Source: Cyanodermella asteris
Taxonomy: Eukaryota > Ascomycota > Lecanoromycetes > Ostropales > Stictidaceae
Direction: 5' to 3'
Length of the DNA stretch: 64,000 bases
NCBI GenBank assembly: GCA_900618795.1
Contig: UYJD01000001.1
Span: 2,746,823 to 2,810,822, forward strand
Shown: in pieces, positions 20,250 to 31,938 of the stretch
Position numbering within the stretch: position 1 is the stretch's first letter
How the letters are laid out: every line of letters starts with the position of its first letter
Program-made: the position numbers and the translations under genes
Notes under the pieces: model-generated
What the model saw: only the letters and a program-made list of their open reading frames with translations
The model's database searches: none
What the model was told of the DNA's origin: nothing

Positions 20250-21437
20250 TCAGTCGACAACGTAGTGCTTTTCCAGGATCTCTCTCAGCCTGTCCAGATC
20301 GATTGCTTCGATCTTCCTGTCCTGCGGCCCGACCGTCGTCTCTGCCATCGTCATCGCATTGTAGATGCTCTCCTCCACGCAATCCGCCGAAGTCTCCAGC
20401 AGAGCATTGATGCTGTTGTTCGCGATCGTCTCGCCTGGCAGCGGTGTCGGCTCCCAGTTCATTTCCTCATCTCCCGGGATATCCGGCGCGGTGGAGAACG
20501 CAAGGAAGATGTCGCCAGACGTATTCGAACCCCATCCTCCAACACGCGCAAGACCGGACGTCGCGCGTTTCGCGAGGCGCTGACATTGAGTCGGATTCAG
20601 CGGCGCGTCCGTGGCGATGATGCAAATGATCGATCCCTCCTTCACCGGCTCTTTGTGTCCTTTGCCGTCGCCGTGGAGATTCTGCTCGTGGAGGCGACGT
20701 TTCTCCTGATCCATCATCAACTTGCCCACCGGCACGCCTCCGATCTTCAAATCCCAATCTTTCCCATAATTCGCCTGGACCAGCGCCCCAAGCGTATACG
20801 TCCGCCCGTTGGCACCCTTGATGACCCTGCTCGCGCTCCCCGTGCCCCCCTTGAAGCTCGTATGCACAATCATACCCGTCCCACCCCCCGTACACCCCTC
20901 CGGCACACGCTCCGCGCTCGCACTCTCAATCCCCCTGACAATCATCTCCGGCGTCACCGTCATGGCCGCAATATCGTTCAAATACCCATCATACGTCTCC
21001 GCGACCACGGGACACAGAAACCAATCCGCTAAACCCGACGCGGCGTCCGCATGCTTTTTAATCGCATACTTGTAGATCCCGCTGTACGCCTCGCCGACGC
21101 CGAAGCTGTTGGTGATGACGATGGGCGAGCGCAGGAGGCCCGTCTCGTTGATCCAGTGCGAGCCCGTCATTTCCCCGGAGCCGTTGAAGCTGAAGATGCC
21201 TGCGTGGCAGCTGCGTTCGAACCAGTCCTTGCGCGGCAGGATCGTGGTCACGCCGGTGTTGACGGCGTGGGAGGAGGCGGTATTGGGCCGCCGGATCGAT
21301 TCGGTGTGGGCGAGCACGCCGGGAACGTCGGTGATGGAGTTGAGGGGACCGGTTGGGTGTCGACCGAGGACCAGCTTAGGGAAGAGGTCGCGGATGCGCA
21401 CGCGAGGCTGCGGGCCAGAGGGAATGTTGGAAGCCAT
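20250..21437 (-). CDS. DmpA/BapA-type aminopeptidase (peptidase family S58)
   Basis: Member of the self-processing N-terminal-nucleophile family that includes bacterial DmpA and beta-peptidyl aminopeptidases; these release N-terminal residues, some from D- or beta-amino-acid peptides. Single exon, 395 residues, close to the family length. Visible family features: the N-terminal RIRDLFPKLVLGRHPTGPLN and ITDVPGV, FNGSGEMTGSHW, ITNSFGVGEAYSG, VVAETYDGYLND, and the cleavage site KEGSIICIIATDAPL, where Gly268-Ser269 should be cut to free the catalytic Ser269. No signal peptide or membrane segment, so probably intracellular. Substrate unknown. The family is patchy in fungi and common in bacteria, so ancient transfer is possible, but nothing in base composition proves it. 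Confidence 0.9.
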   Translation of the reverse strand: MASNIPSGPQPRVRIRDLFPKLVLGRHPTGPLNSITDVPGVLAHTESIRRPNTASSHAVNTGVTTILPRKDWFERSCHAGIFSFNGSGEMTGSHWINETGLLRSPIVITNSFGVGEAYSGIYKYAIKKHADAASGLADWFLCPVVAETYDGYLNDIAAMTVTPEMIVRGIESASAERVPEGCTGGGTGMIVHTSFKGGTGSASRVIKGANGRTYTLGALVQANYGKDWDLKIGGVPVGKLMMDQEKRRLHEQNLHGDGKGHKEPVKEGSIICIIATDAPLNPTQCQRLAKRATSGLARVGGWGSNTSGDIFLAFSTAPDIPGDEEMNWEPTPLPGETIANNSINALLETSADCVEESIYNAMTMAETTVGPQDRKIEAIDLDRLREILEKHYVVD

Positions 21438-22921
21438 CGTGAACGTAACGAGCGCAAGCGATATTCAACAGCTGGAGTAGAGAACGAAGGAGAGGAAGAG
21501 ACTCGGGGTGATCACTTTGTTCAATGGGAAAATGTGGGACAAGTTGGGGATTATATATGCTGAAATCCTTGGGGGACTCAATCAGCAAGATTTGAATGCC
21601 TTCTGTCCACCACACGTAGCGAAGCGGTGTCCTCACGTCTGCATACTCAGAATACGTTTTGTAAGCGGTACAACACTCACGGTCATTATCTGTGGGGGCG
21701 GATGACTCTGTTGCAAGCCTGTCTGCCGGGGCCATGTATTTATTGAGTTCTGAATTGGCCAATGGGCGTGGCTCCTGGAGGAACTCAATGAAGGATCCGC
21801 CCCGCAGCTGCATTGTGACTCAAATAGCGTAAGGCGGGCTTGACAGAAGTCTTGACAGAAACACTCACTTAGCTACATCCTTAAGTAGGCCATTCAATAC
21901 TATCAAGCGTACCTATGTCACTACTTCTGCTAGTACCCCGAGACATACCTGAATTACTACCCGCTCATATACCTGTAGCAGTAACCCACAGCAGTAGCAA
22001 TCGAAGGAGGCAGCAAAGTATCCACGCAACGACTTCTGTCGGCCCGCCTTGGGCGCGACACCTTTAACATGAGGCTAAAGCTGTGCGCGCAAGCGACGAC
22101 ATGATCTTCCACGGGCAGATCCCAAGACGTTCAGTTTCACGTGCTGAGATCCACGTCGGTCTGTGCCAACGGGGGATGTACCCTGCTTTCGGAAAGCAAT
22201 GCGCGCCAATATTGATTCGAGCTTCACCTACCAACGATCCGTCGAATGTAGGTAATTGACCGATCAGCTTGACTTGTCCTCGATCGAATGGATCACGGGT
22301 GGGGTGCAGCCCACAAATCTGACACCGATGAAATTTGTAATTCGCCAATCTCTCACGCTCAGACTCTTGCTTGTTTTTACTTGTGAGAAAATTTGACAGG
22401 GACAACAAGAAAGATTGTGCGGCAAATACTGTTCGAACCGTGTCATCGTGATCTCTGACAATATTCTTCCCGTATCGAGGGAGAAACCAAATGGGCTTCA
22501 CGCCAGACCAACAAACCTACCGTGGGAGGTCATGACCTATAATTGGCTTGACTTGAGCTGATTCTAAGCATAATCGCACTGTGCCCACGACGGCGAAACA
22601 CCGCTTCGAAACGAGACAAGTCGCAAGCCGACGGGTCGTGTAACAAAGTCGTGTTTTCTGTTATACCTCTAATACACTGCGATTCAGATTACGAGAAGGT
22701 ACATGATCTCACAGAGTCTGCTCCACCGTCCAATCTTCGACCTACTTTCTTTAACAGCTTCTCGTCACACCTCCTTCCTGAATTTCGAACATGCAATAGA
22801 TAAGTTTCTTTTGTCCAGTGTAGCCTCATCCACAAACACATGTTGTACTGCTGTGGTCCAATCTACAGCCTCGCGCCACATTACCATCCCCTCAACGTCT
22901 GTCACATTGCCGACAGTGTGC
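21438..22921. other. Intergenic region between the S58 peptidase and CFEM genes
   Basis: 1.5 kb. The stretch 21.86-22.0 kb is rich in CTAC/GTAG words, like the other flank of the peptidase gene. A minus-strand open frame at 22064-22501 has no ATG start and no recognisable family, so it is not called. The peptidase promoter lies at the left end. Confidence 0.5.
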
Positions 22922-23619
22922 TCACATCATGACAGCAGCGCCAATGAAAGCGATTACGCCAGCCATGAGGCCGGCATCGCGCAGAGCTGGAACGGCCGCA
23001 TCCTTAATGGCGGCGCCAGTGACGATGGGTGATCCGGCACCGGTCTTGTTGGCGCTACCAGCACCACCGGTCGTGCTCCAAGGAGACGAGGTGTTTCCGG
23101 CAGCGTATGGGGCTGTGATGGTGGCGGATGAGAAGGTTGAGCCCGAAGTAGACCCGCTGCTGACAGACACGGCGGGACCGCCTGGGGAAGTTGAAGCAGG
23201 AACGGCTGCAACAGTGGGAGAGGACGCCGAAGCAAAGCCTCCGTACGGAGCACAAATGGACGACGCAGCAGCAACGCCAGCTATGGTAATGTCAGCATAG
23301 TTTCGAGGAAGTTGTGGTGATGTCTGCCCGCTCGAGTGGTCTACGCTCGCTCAATGGGAAAGTCGGCGGAGAAAGACCAAGACTTACAGCTGATGTCGGC
23401 CGGGTCTGTGCAGGAGTCCTGAACAGTAGCCTGAAGCGAAGACAGGATGGTCGGATCCTTGCAGACACACTCAAAGTCGGTGGACTGGCAGACGCCGTTG
23501 CCGCCGAGCACATTCAATGCTGCTGTTCCTGCACACTCCGGCAGACCAGCGAGCTGTGCAGTGGTCAACGGGGCAAATGCCGCGAGGGCTGCGACGAAGA
23601 TGCTCTTGATCATGGTCAT
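22922..23619 (-). CDS. CFEM-domain protein, probably GPI-anchored
   Basis: CFEM proteins are fungal extracellular cysteine-rich proteins; some bind haem, others act in wall assembly or host interaction. Two exons: 23619-23388 and 23280-22922; the 107-nt intron (GTAAGT..CATAG) splits a Ser codon. 196 residues. Signal peptide about 1-21 (ends LTTAQ), a CFEM domain at about 24-100 with LPEC, GVCQSTDFECVCKDP and DSCTDP, then a Ser/Thr/Gly/Ala-rich stalk and a hydrophobic C-terminus (LMAGVIAFIGAAVMM) suited to GPI attachment. Only six of the usual eight cysteines are present: the second and sixth are missing (see findings). The Asp just before the central CxC, which contacts haem iron in some members, is kept (STDFEC). 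Confidence 0.9.
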
Positions 23620-24602
23620 TTTTGCGATTGTCTGTCTCCTGGACGTTCTAAGAGTCGTTTTGAGGGGTAGCGACTGTATTTCGATTGGCAGCGACGCTGA
23701 GGAAAGGATCTCTCTGAAGCCGACTGGGTCTACCTATAGGCTTGGTATGAGCGAGGTAGAAGCCGACCACTTTGCAGGAAAGGGATCAGGATAAAACAGT
23801 GGCGTTCAGCCAGTGAGGTCGCGAGAACAAAGAAGACCTTTTCCGTGTGCGTTGAGCGGGCGAGCTGCAGTAGTTGCAAAGAGCGTGGTTGGGAAGATGA
23901 AACAGTATTTGCTCGGTGTAGCGAGAGAAGAGAAGAAAGAAAGGGAGAAGTTGGATGAACGCATCAAATAAAGGAATGGAATGAAGAGGCCGCCAAGCAA
24001 CGCCTTCGGAAAGAGCAGACGCGTGTTTGAAAGGCAGGAGCGAAAAACATTGCTGCATTCCAGACAGTCCGGCAGGCACGGCCAACGTCAGGGCAAGCTC
24101 GCAGAGAGAGATTGAGGTGTCACAAAGTCGGCAACGGCAAAGATCGGCCAGCACGATCCTATTTTCTTAGCACTCACTTTTACAAACGTCCATGTAGAAC
24201 TAGACCAGGTGTAGGGCCAATGCTAATGCCATGGATGCTTCATAGAATGAATCCTTTAGAGTCGTTAGCCGTTCACGGGGCGATGACATCCTCGGCTCGC
24301 ATATACCGACGCGCACCAGTGCAAGCAAAAGATGAAGAAGATCGAACGTGTGATTGAGAAAGGTCTACAAAGCTAGCCTAAGCTGCTCGATGCTGTAAAG
24401 AAATTTTGTAAAGACCGTTGGTATGTCGCCAAAACGCCTCACTTATGCATGATGCTGGTCCCCGAAAACGTTCAGCGCTCCTCCAGCAAGTGGTTACAGA
24501 TACAAGCTCCTTTGAGCACTTCATCGGAGATGTTCTTGTTCGACTCTCGCTGCCCCAGAAACAGATTTCACGCAATGAAACACGACGCTCCTGATGGCCG
24601 AC
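23620..24602. other. Intergenic region between CFEM and acyltransferase genes
   Basis: About 980 bp; should hold the CFEM promoter on its left and the 3' UTR of the acyltransferase on its right. No supportable gene in six frames. Confidence 0.55.
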
Positions 24603-26073
24603 TCATCCCTCCTTCGGACTTCCTTCAGGCTTCGCATTGAGCAATCCTTGCCCATCGCTTTTGCCCCTCATGTAGTTCTCGGCCCACGCGGTAATGCGAC
24701 CAAATATGGGCTCCATTTTATTGGTCCAAATGTGGCTGGCGAGAAGCATAGTTCCCATGCCCACGATGATGCCAGCCCAGATGCGTAGATTACCAGGCTG
24801 TGTGTATCTTCCGATATGAATCTCTTGGCCGTCTTCCATCTCAAGCTTCACATCCATCACGGGGCGACCAGCAAAGACAACCCATGCCATCACCGTCCGC
24901 ATGAACGTCGCGTGGAGTAAGTAAATAGGAAAGCTAAGCTTGCCCAGCCAGCGCAGAACTGGAAGGCTCAAAAGCCTCCTCAGATAAGGGCTGCATATGA
25001 GGCTCAAGCAAAGCAACAGTGCTCCGGTACTGGCGACGAGACGCGGCAGGTCCCACAGTGCCTGTTCCGGGAAGGTTTTGGTGAACAGAACGGCAAGGTT
25101 GTACGACCATGGCATTGTCTCGATGCCGTCGCTCGGAAAACTCATGAGAACCAGACTGACGATTGCGAGGAAAGGTGCGAGAACCATGCTGACAATCGAA
25201 AACTGAGACAGCAGGGCGGGATAACTGGTTGCGTTGAACTCGGCCAGCAGCAATCCGCCCAGGACAGTGTAGCCGACCATGGGGTCCAGAATGTGAACAG
25301 TCCAGTTGAAGCTCCACAGAATGCACGCTGCCACGGTGATAGCACGCCACCTAGACGTCAAACTGACCGTGGCCAAGAGAACGAAGAAGATGACGATAGA
25401 GCCCTCCAAAAGATAGACCAAAGCCCATTGTGGTTGGTCATAGATGTTGTCTTGCTGCAGAAGCCATGTGCTTTTCAATGCATAGGTGAGGTCCTCCAGT
25501 GCCGTGCCCCAAGAATCAGACGGCATTGGCGTGTAGCTGTACAGCCAGTATGCATCCGAGTTGCGACTGATTTCATATGCGCCGATCTGGGTGAGCCACC
25601 ATGAGATGATAGTGGCGGTAGCGGCAGGCAGGACCAGACGGAAGGATCGTCGGAAAGAAGCAGTTGATAAACCAAACAGAGCTCCTTCAACGTCTCCGGC
25701 ACGGGCTTGCTTCACAGGCTTGAGGGAGTTGACAAAACCGAGCAGGACGAAGAAGACTGCAACCCAGGAATGACCGGAAGCAATCAGGCGGAGAATGGGT
25801 CTTTGGAAGAGGGCGGGAGTATGCGTCTCGTCGTTGCCACAGCAGGGGTTGACTGTTCCACGAGCGAAGCAAAGAGTGATGTGGGAGGCTGCGACGTAAA
25901 GAGCTGCAATTCCTCGAAGGCCCTGAGAAGGTACATGTCAGCTTTTCGATTCACGCTCAGTGAGCTGCATTCAGCTGCGCAGCGAAATCAAGACTCACAT
26001 CGGCCCAAGTGCTGTCGGTCATGATTCTCGCATTGGTATCGGACTTCGGTTTGGGGTCAACGACAAATCCCAT
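24603..26073 (-). CDS. Acyltransferase-3 family integral membrane protein
   Basis: Membrane O-acyltransferase of the OafA/YrhL-like family (PF01757), which transfers acyl groups to carbohydrate or other hydroxylated acceptors. Two exons: 26073-25999 and 25922-24603 across a 76-nt intron (GTGAGT..TCTCAG); 464 residues. The intron falls within the family's hallmark: D ends exon 1 and GLRGIAALYVAASH opens exon 2, restoring DGLRGIAAL and the conserved His. About ten hydrophobic segments follow, including SWVAVFFVLLGFV, IVIFFVLLATVSL, PFLAIVSLVLMSF, and the late motif LRWLGKLSFPIYLLHATFM, typical of the family's final helices. ATG 26073 is the first in-frame ATG. Substrate unknown; no biosynthetic cluster surrounds it. 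Confidence 0.88.
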
Positions 26074-28022
26074 GGCGTGGAAAAGAGTTGTGGAAGGCTT
26101 GTGGGATTTAATGGGCGGAATGGTGGGCTTGTGCAAAGGGGAGGGCGTGACAAGCAAAGGGATGAACGAGTATTACACGGAATGTCGGAGAGCACAGAGT
26201 AAGGAGTGGAAACCAGGTGCCTGCACCCGGAAGATGGTTCAGACAGAACTTTGTGAAGAGGCGACGTAGAGAGTGAGGAAGAGGCAAGGACGACGAGTAC
26301 GGTAGAGAAGAAAAGAGGCTGGATGGGCTGAAGAAGGCGCATGACGGCGGCGTCTTGGAGTTGACGCGTCCGCTTCTCAAATCACTCTTTCTCCCTTCTC
26401 CGCCTCGCACGGCCACCCGTTGCATTCCAGCCCGAGGCCGTCCAATCCTGCCAGTTTCGATCTATAAATGCTCGTGAGTATCGCATGATTCTCCTGCATT
26501 CGACCCCAAGATGCGCATAGCCATCAGTCATATCTCACACTGGCATTTAAGCATAAAAGGATGGGCTGACACACTCAGGCCGCACGTGAGCGCTCATGCC
26601 CGAGAAAAGATCATGACAAGCTTCAGCGCCAATCGCACGGGCCAGCTGAACCGATTCGACACCGGCCACATGCATGACTTGAGCATCCCTGCATCCTACA
26701 GTGTCTGAAACCATTATAACCGCTTGACAGTGGTTGCTACTGGATTTTTCGCCTATGCCATTGCACTCGATCCTCGGTTCGACACTTTGTGCCTCACATC
26801 CCGTCAGAACCTCAAACTTTCCTAGATCACAGAGTCAGCACCCTCTCAGGCCAAGCGCTGGCAGGCCGAGACAAGAGAAGGAAACGAGTTTCACTGGTGC
26901 GACAGCTCGTGGCACGAGCCATGACGCCCATGCGTTCTTGTCCAATGTCGCCTCCCGCTCCCGATCAAGCCACAAGGCTACTACGGCCACTGAGGTTTCG
27001 ACTTTTCTCTTCGTGGCCCGTTGATGCACGTCTGCCGACACACTGGCTATAACAGGCCCTCGATTGTTGCTGCTGCAGCCCCTTTACGCCCCTTTCAACT
27101 TGGCCGAGACTGTTTGCTACACCATGTGAACTATTGTGATCACAGCCTGGGAAACGTTTTCGGCTCTGCGTGGCTTCGATCGTTGATCCGCAGGACGTGT
27201 GTGAGAGAGTTGGCCACGACCAGCGGAAGTCTTGACAGAAAAGCGTTTCCAGCTTTGGGCTCTGCCAGCAGCGCAGCCCATCAGCGCCAGCCAAGTTCAG
27301 CCTCATTCGCCCCAACAGGCCGGCCCCTGAACATCCGCAACCAGCCAGCCGCCCGATCGGCGTCCAGCACCAAAGGGTGCTTTCCACAATGAGCAATGCA
27401 CTGCCGGCCATTACGCGTCCACCTTCCAGCCAGCCCGCCTCTCGCAATAATCGCCCACATCTGATCAGTGTGAGCACCGTGAGCACTCGCTCTCGCAATT
27501 CACTCGGAAAACGCATGAGGCGCAAACTATGACAGTCTGACAACGTGAAAGACGTGTTGCTGCAACCATGCTCTATCTCTCGGTGTTACAACTTACAAGC
27601 CCTGAAAGCTCAAGCCGCGTCTCATCCATGCTCCAGGCCCTGGTCGACGATCTCAGATCCTCATGAAGAATTCAATCTTCCCCTGTAGTACGGAGATATT
27701 CCGACAAGGGCCTAAAGCACTAGCGGCGACGACCTGACACGGGCATCAAACCAAAATTACGTTGCGCTCGCTGTCTCCCACTTCTCGCCTGAGGCCAATA
27801 ATGTTTGAGACTCGTGCAGAGGCGATCAAAGGTTGCTTGTTTTGATCTCGCTTGGATCTTGCTTGAAAGAAGGATGCTTATTTCGCGGCCTTTCTCACTC
27901 CACCTTGCTATGTAGCACACAGATTGGGTATTGGTTTGATGCCGAGAGAACCATTCACAGCCTTAGTCATTTCAAGCATGCAAATACTTCGATACGTGCA
28001 TCATTTTTCACGCTGTCCCCTT
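26074..28022. other. Intergenic region between acyltransferase and SDR genes
   Basis: 1.95 kb. Overlapping open frames at 26965-27543 (minus) and 27021-27392 (plus) have no domain, low complexity and no splice partners, so neither is called. The acyltransferase promoter is at the left end and the SDR 3' UTR at the right. Confidence 0.5.
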
Positions 28023-28949
28023 CTACCACGCAATCTCCTCTCCAGCGTACCTGTTTGTAGTACCCTTATCCTCCCAGCCCGGAACCCGGATGTTCAAAAA
28101 CTTACCATTCTTCTCCGGACTCAGCTTGTCGATGACATCGACAACCCCCTTCACACCAGTTGCGACATCGAGGTCGGCATACTGCGTGCCGAGATCCGTC
28201 TTGAGCCACTGCGGAAGGTGTCAGCGTCAAATTCTATTGTTGAGAAGAAATGCACGTGATCATGCGGTGGGCAAAACTTACCCCAGGTGTAACGGCAGCG
28301 ACTGTGAATCCTTCCATCTCCAAATCCAGGGCCCACTGAACGGTAAGCATGTTCAGAGCTGTCTTTGTGATGAAGTACGCTGGAAGCCCTCGCTTGCCGG
28401 CGGCGCCGAAGTCGGGCGCCATGGCGAGTGACCCCATGGTGGTAGAACTAAAGTATGTGAGCAGACAAGTTCCCATACCAAGTACAAACGGGATTTCGGA
28501 GATGGGATGCTTTCCACTTACATGTTGACAACCTCCTTCGCCTTTCCCTTCTTCAACAAGTCCAAAAATTCCACCGTCGTAACGTGTGCACTAACGACAT
28601 TCGTCTCGAATGTGCCCGACAGAGTCTCAGCCGGCACCGTTTTCAGACCATCTGGATAGTACCCGCCCGTCTCCCCGACGTTGTTCACGAGGACATCCAG
28701 GCCTGCGTCTCCCAAGTGACCTGCCACTGTTTCCGCAGCCTTCTGGACGCTGTCGGCATTCTTGACATCTGCGCTCACGTGGACGACTTTGCCGGCGCCA
28801 GCAGAGGAAATGACGGATGCGAGCTCGGATGACGGTGAGGCGCCGCGTGTTGTGGTGAAGACCGTGGATGTGCTGGTTTGGGCGGCGAGTTGCTTGGTTA
28901 GTTCGAGGCCGATGCCACGTCCGCCTCCGGTGACTAGATAGCTTGTCAT
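28023..28949 (-). CDS. Short-chain dehydrogenase/reductase (sniffer/C-factor-like)
   Basis: NAD(P)-dependent oxidoreductase of the classical SDR family. Three exons: 28949-28522, 28447-28282 and 28208-28023, with introns of 74 and 73 nt; 259 residues. Cofactor motif TGGGRGIG (7-14), NNVG in place of the usual NNAG, FETNVVSAH, a catalytic region NISTTMGS, and the YxxxK pair in PAYFITKTALNML. The last exon gives VTPGWLKTDLGT, then NIRVPGWE and a C-terminal YAGEEIAW like many fungal carbonyl reductases of this subgroup. The GT-like sequence inside exon 3 at NGKFLNI is read through because the protein stays family-like to the stop. Substrate unknown. No neighbouring biosynthetic genes. Confidence 0.9.
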
Positions 28950-31780
28950 ATCGAGGATAAAAAGTTAGATGAGGGAGATGTGAGATTGGATTTGTATGTG
29001 ATTGAAACAGAAATGGGGTAGCGCTGTGGAGCAATTGATATCTGGCAGACGACATGGATGGGGGAAGCAGACACCTTTATACGGCGCCGCTTTGGGAGCC
29101 TCCATCATCCAACATCCATCGTTCGATTACCATTTGTAAAGGGCCTCGAAGTGTGACGCCACATAAAGAATCTGCCAATATCGATGTTCCCGGTTCTTGG
29201 ACTTCAGCGATTGTGGACCTGAAGAACGAGATTTTCGCGGCTGTTGCGGGATCTGAGGCGTCATTTGCGGACTTGGCCATCCACCTGCTCTGACAATGAC
29301 ATCCGCCACCGTTTATCTTTCCGTTGGCACCATGCATTGTACGATTTTGGAGACACAAAGCTGTACAGCCAAACTTGGTATTCGCTGCGACATGGAGTGA
29401 AGATGTCAAATTACTAATTGCCCACCTCTCTGGCGGAATTCCGGTGTGGCGCGGCGGAACAGCGCCGCTTGGGACAGGGCTTGACGGACTTCAAAGTGTT
29501 TTTAGGCCCACTTGGGAAGCAATGCGAGCTCTCGAAATTCGAATTGTCGTCAACTCGGGTTTCTTGCAATGTCCGGACCAGCGGAATCGAGCAGGGAAGG
29601 GAAAGTCAGGAAGCGAGGAGTAGTTGTAAGGGATGCAGCCTAAAACCCAGTCACCGCGCAGTGGTAACACGGGTTGCAAAATAGAAGCTCGGTTGCTATA
29701 CTAAGATCCCCCTATCAGGCTTTGCTGAGAACCTGATATGAAGAGACTGCCGGTGAAGTTGCGGTCAAAAGTACACACAGTATTGCATGGAAAATGACAT
29801 TTGGCGACAACCACGGACGAAATCGTCAACGGGTATGAGGCGACAAGAGGGTAGATTTGAAGACGACGCAGATGGCAAAGAGACTCAGTTCCTGTGTAGC
29901 GATCGGAAACCGCCATGACTTAAAAAGGACGGCCTCTTGGGAATGTTGCCAAAGAGCGGTTGGCCAGTGGACGTTCACTTGTGCGAGCTGGCCGCGAACT
30001 CGGTCGGATGGTGTGGTCACTGGAAGCGGTTCTCAACTGATATTAGACTATTAGCGGCAAGTCCTAGTGAGCTTAGGGGCCAGGCTGGCCTATCGTGTCG
30101 CTGTTGGCCCCCTGGAGAGACCTTTGGATGCCGCAGGACAATTGACCGCTGATCGCGGCTGCCGCGTTTTCTGCTGCAGCCTCAGTCCTGAGGCTTTCAG
30201 CTCGCCCATCGCCATCCCATCCCTTTTCAATCTCTCGCAAAATTTGCTCGACTCGCACTCTCAAACGAATCTCGAGACCTCAGCTCTGCCGATCACGAGA
30301 CCACTGAATGGCTCATCCACCGCTTTGCACATGCCACTCATTGGTAGAAGCCAGATCCTTGATCCTTTGCCCTCTTGACGCTTACCGTCCTAAAAGAAAT
30401 CCGAAGCTCAGAGCACCAGCATTCATGCCGTGGTGGCGGTAACCTAGTCGAAAAATGGCACGAAAGTAACATCTGCACGCCATCGGATCAGACCGCTCGA
30501 AAGCTCACACACCGAGAGCTTCAAATACAGCCCGGGGACTTGGTGAAAGCTGGCATCTGCAGCCAAGCTCTTAGGCCGTTTGTTGGTGTAACTGTTCACA
30601 AACGCCTGGCGTTTACCAGCCGAAGCCACATCAGCACGATGGCGATGATCGACCGGGACATTGAAGACACTCGTCACAGGCCGGTGATGCTGGCTGGCCT
30701 CAACGATGCAAACGCATGCACCTATCTGAAGCGCTGCGGTGATATCTCCCGAGACATTAGTGTGTGAACTGGATATTACGCCAAGGACGGCGCTGGAACT
30801 CGGCCGTCCAAGCACAGCGCTAAGGGCACTGGACACTGGTACCTTTGCTTCGTCCCGGACGGATTCATCTTCGGATCTCCTAGCCCGGGCCGGCGCATTT
30901 ATCTTGGCTCGCTGGTTCTGGAACCATTCTGGGGAACTGGAGCTTTGTGCACCTCTGGAAACGACTTGATCTCTCGACAGCCAGACAACCTCAACCAAAA
31001 CACTACGCTGGCTCTCCGCATGGTACGACCTCGATCCGAGCATGAAACGATGCATGGATATGGGAATAATGTCGAAACATGGACAGAGGTACGTTGAGTC
31101 CTTGCCGTATAATGGACCTCATTTGTTCGCTTTCTTGTGTCGCGGCCAGTCCCTGCGTTGCTCACCATGCTTCGCTGCAATGTGACGCATGGGTCTCTGC
31201 GCCGTCAAGCGTCATGAAGACTTTTGTGCGGGGCTTCAAGACCACTGCGTCCTATCAGCCATCATCATGTCTGGCACGTCCAATCTGTAAAGCTGTGCGG
31301 GATCAAATGCCTACAAATCCGTCACGTATGCGCGGACCGCGGATCGCTACGACGGAGTCTCAAAACATGTCATCTCGGCGTGTCTCGTCGAGTAGCGATT
31401 CGAGAGAGCAGCCAGCAGTCCTTTGTCAGTTTGCGTGAGGTGTGAGATTGATGCCTTCAAGGCTTCGTCTTGGCGATTCAAAAGGACCGTACGGGAGGAG
31501 GATGTGCAGGCTATGCGACCCTTGGCATCCCCAGCACGATGCAAGCCAAGCACGCGAAGCCGTGGATCGCGGTGATGCATGCTACCGAAGAGTTAACACA
31601 ACCTACCATCTAATGTTCATCGACGCAAGCTCTGCTGCTTGGCTGCACCGCGGCATGCTCAGCAACTTTCACGAAAGGGGCAACGATGTTTTGGGTTTGG
31701 ACCAGGCATACCACTGAATGAGTAACCACTTACTTGGTGCCTACCTCTGGGACTGACCGCAACAGCTAAAATTCAGAACA
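28950..31780. other. Gene-poor stretch
   Basis: 2.8 kb without a supportable gene. The longest frame, 30444-31055 on the minus strand (203 codons), has no domain, no hydrophobic pattern and overlaps equally open frames on the other strand. No transposase, reverse transcriptase, terminal repeat or tRNA was recognised. Confidence 0.5.
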
Positions 31781-31787
31781 TATATAT
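31781..31787 (+). promoter_or_regulatory. Possible TATA box for the small ORF at 31939
   Basis: TATATAT is followed by a pyrimidine-rich leader (31800-31938), a layout common for expressed fungal genes. Supports but does not prove transcription. Confidence 0.35.
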
Positions 31788-31938
31788 CTCACCTTCGCTC
31801 CCCAAGATGCTTCTTCCTTTATCAATTCACATCTCGAAAACCGCACACTCACACCTTGAATCTTTCCCTCACCTGCCAAGCTAGTCTCTTCAAGCTTGCA
31901 ATAAAGCAACAGTCTCCTCTACCTCTACCATCTCCTTC

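Noticed and set aside
20265-21032. 255-codon plus-strand frame
   Set aside because: Antisense shadow of the S58 peptidase gene, which has full family similarity.
22064-22501. 145-codon minus-strand frame
   Set aside because: Starts at a non-ATG codon, no domain and no splice-linked exon.
26965-27543. 192-codon minus-strand frame overlapping a 123-codon plus-strand frame
   Set aside because: Neither has recognisable features; GC-rich spacer gives open frames on both strands.
30444-31055. 203-codon minus-strand frame
   Set aside because: No domain, no plausible promoter, and equal openness in overlapping plus-strand frames.
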